A stretch of DNA of 6,088 nt. It comes from an uncultured Clostridia bacterium (lineage in GTDB: Bacteria; Bacillota; Clostridia; Christensenellales; CAG-138). Within the stretch, counting starts at the first letter, position 1, and each line of letters starts with the position of its first letter. The stretch covers positions 1 through 6,088 of the forward strand of contig CAMZAY010000074.1 in NCBI GenBank assembly GCA_947304365.1, written 5' to 3'. Position numbers and translations under genes: made by a program. The notes under the pieces were generated by a model. The model was not told where the DNA came from. It did not search any database and saw only the letters and a program-made list of their open reading frames with translations. Of this stretch, positions 5,022 through 6,088 are shown piece by piece.

Positions 5022-6088
5022 AGACCGAATTCCTCTTTATATTTCTGGGCTTCCTCATCGTTGCAGAGCACGAAGTGGCCCGGTATCAGCTCGCGGAGCG
5101 TAGGCTCCTGCTTGCTGTAATCATGCGCGGAAAGGGGATTGTAGATGATCCTCTTGCGGCGCTTCTCGGCGTGGGGATCGGGAAGAGGTATGGCGGAGAG
5201 CAGCGACCTCGTATACGGGTGCACCGGGTGAGCGAAGAGCTCATCCGTTTCCGCCAGCTCGACCATCTTGCCGAAGTACATGACGCCGATGCGGTTGGAG
5301 AAGTATTTGACGACCGACAGATCGTGAGCGATGAACAGTATCGTAAGACCCAGCTTCTCGCGCAGCTCGTTAAGAAGGTTGATGACCTGCGCCTGGATGG
5401 AAACGTCCAACGCGGAGACGGGCTCGTCTGCGATGAGCAGATCGGGCTGCATAACTACCGCGCGCGCGATACCGATACGCTGACGCTGACCGCCGGAGAA
5501 CTCATGCGGGTAGCGGCCCGCATGCTCGCGGACGAGGCCGACCAGCTCAAGCATCTCATAGACTTTCTCGTCGATGTACTTCTGATCCTTTATGCCGTTT
5601 ATGACAAGACCTTCGGAAATGATCTCGCGGACGGTCATACGGGGGTCAAGAGAGGCGATAGGATCCTGGAAGATCATCTGGATCTTGGTGATCAGCTTGG
5701 TCTTCTTGGCAACGCTGAGCGCCTGCTTGTACTGCTTCTTGAGAGCGTCCTTTTCCTCGGGCTTTGCGGAAGCGAGCTTTGCCTCATACTCCTTAGCGGT
5801 CTCATCGACGAGCTTCTTGGCATACATCTTGTCGGAATGCTTGTGGTCGAACTTCGCGTCGGCGATATTCTTGCGCTGATCGTTTACGAAGTTGGAAAGC
5901 TCCTTCCTGATCTTAAGGATCTCCTGATCGTTGTTCGCCTTGTTGGCGGGCTGCTCCTTGCTGTCAAGCTCGAGCTTTTTGATGCTCTCGCGGGCTTCCT
6001 TGCGCTTCTCCTTTATGGCGTTCTTATAGCCGGTGATGCCGGCGCAGATACGCTGACCCTTGAAGTAGATGGAACCGGAGGTGATATT
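5018..6088 (-). CDS. oppF: OppF/DppF-type peptide ABC transporter ATPase, C-terminal 356 residues (start beyond window)
   Basis: This is the nucleotide-binding subunit of an oligo- or dipeptide importer, acting at the inner face of the membrane. The frame is open to the window edge; numbers count from the first codon at 6088. NITSGSIYFKGQRI (1-14) is the strand region that follows Walker A in OppF, so Walker A lies just outside. The Q-loop is MIFQDP with Gln141, followed by ASLDPRMTV typical of OppF/DppF. The signature FSGGQRQRIGIARA begins at 197, Walker B has Asp221-Glu222, the D-loop is SALD (225-228) and the H-loop is His255. HPYTRSLLSAIPLPDP (290-305) is the C-terminal Opp/Dpp family motif. 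Between residues 14 and 136 there are about 121 residues where homologues have roughly 20, a Lys/Glu-rich insertion. An ATG at 5827 inside that stretch has no ribosome binding site and would remove Walker A, so it is not the start. The TGA overlaps the next gene's TTG. Confidence 0.95.
   Translation of the reverse strand, partial: NITSGSIYFKGQRICAGITGYKNAIKEKRKEARESIKKLELDSKEQPANKANNDQEILKIRKELSNFVNDQRKNIADAKFDHKHSDKMYAKKLVDETAKEYEAKLASAKPEEKDALKKQYKQALSVAKKTKLITKIQMIFQDPIASLDPRMTVREIISEGLVINGIKDQKYIDEKVYEMLELVGLVREHAGRYPHEFSGGQRQRIGIARAVVMQPDLLIADEPVSALDVSIQAQVINLLNELREKLGLTILFIAHDLSVVKYFSNRIGVMYFGKMVELAETDELFAHPVHPYTRSLLSAIPLPDPHAEKRRKRIIYNPLSAHDYSKQEPTLRELIPGHFVLCNDEEAQKYKEEFGL
5031..5035 (-). 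promoter_or_regulatory. Ribosome binding site that fixes the TTG start of the membrane protein gene
   Basis: On the minus strand GAGGA sits 9 bases before the TTG at 5021 and within the last codons of oppF. It is the only good Shine-Dalgarno match near any possible start of this frame and is the main argument for the non-ATG start. Confidence 0.65.
5690..6035 (-). other. Charged, probably coiled-coil insertion within the OppF nucleotide-binding domain
   Basis: About 100 extra residues lie between the post-Walker A beta strands and the Q-loop. The stretch is rich in Lys, Glu, Ala, Asp and Gln, contains almost no aromatic residues, and shows helical runs such as IKEKRKEARESIKKLEL and EYEAKLASAKPEEKDALKKQ broken by a polar linker (DSKEQPANKANND). 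Two or more amphipathic helices forming a hairpin is the likeliest structure. The reading frame runs through without stops, and codon choice (mostly ATC for Ile, AAG for Lys) matches the rest of the gene, so it is neither a frameshift artefact nor recently acquired foreign DNA. Boundaries are approximate. Confidence 0.75.

Noticed and set aside
5018..5827. A 269-residue ABC ATPase starting at the ATG at 5827
   Set aside because: The frame continues without a stop to the window edge, encodes OppF-like sequence upstream, and the ATG has no ribosome binding site. The start would delete Walker A.
1..6088. Defence island, mobile element or CRISPR system
   Set aside because: AddB can suggest phage defence, but here it is an ordinary chromosomal repair gene. 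No transposase, integrase, toxin-antitoxin pair or regularly spaced repeat was seen.

Overview
The window looks like chromosome from a moderately GC-rich member of the Clostridia (Firmicutes), possibly an uncultured gut lineage. The evidence is an AddB-type recombination nuclease with an iron-sulfur cluster motif, strong Shine-Dalgarno sites, a clostridial-style NlpC/P60 protein, a DUF3899-like membrane protein next to an Opp transporter ATPase, and frequent ATA isoleucine codons despite the GC content. No RNA gene, insertion sequence, prophage gene or CRISPR array is visible. Genus-level placement cannot be made from this sequence.

Layout. Bases 1-385 (minus strand) hold the first 128 codons of ychF, a universally conserved P-loop ATPase; the gene runs off the left edge. 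Bases 386-509 are a divergent promoter region with a well-formed sigma70-type promoter facing each way. Bases 510-1151 (plus) encode a membrane-anchored NlpC/P60 cysteine peptidase. It overlaps by 8 bases the start of addB (1144-4440, plus), the nuclease/inactive-helicase subunit of the AddAB double-strand-break resection machine. A strong intrinsic terminator (4451-4483) closes this two-gene unit. The right side is a convergent minus-strand unit: an oppF-type ATPase (5018 to beyond 6088, truncated by the window edge) followed, with a TTGA stop/start overlap, by a small three-helix membrane protein (4539-5021).

How the genes relate. The NlpC/P60 protein and AddB appear to share a transcript, although one acts at the cell wall and the other on DNA; nothing in the sequence shows a functional link. 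The usual addB partner, addA, does not follow addB here. The OppF-like ATPase should power a peptide importer whose other genes would lie to the right of the window, and the small membrane protein is translationally coupled to it.

Most of this is ordinary core-genome content. The features most worth a second look are a lysine/glutamate-rich insertion of roughly 100 residues inside the OppF nucleotide-binding domain, a promoter placed so that the NlpC/P60 mRNA should be leaderless, the split of addB from addA, and the TTG-started, coupled gene downstream of oppF. I do not see a convincing undescribed multi-gene system.
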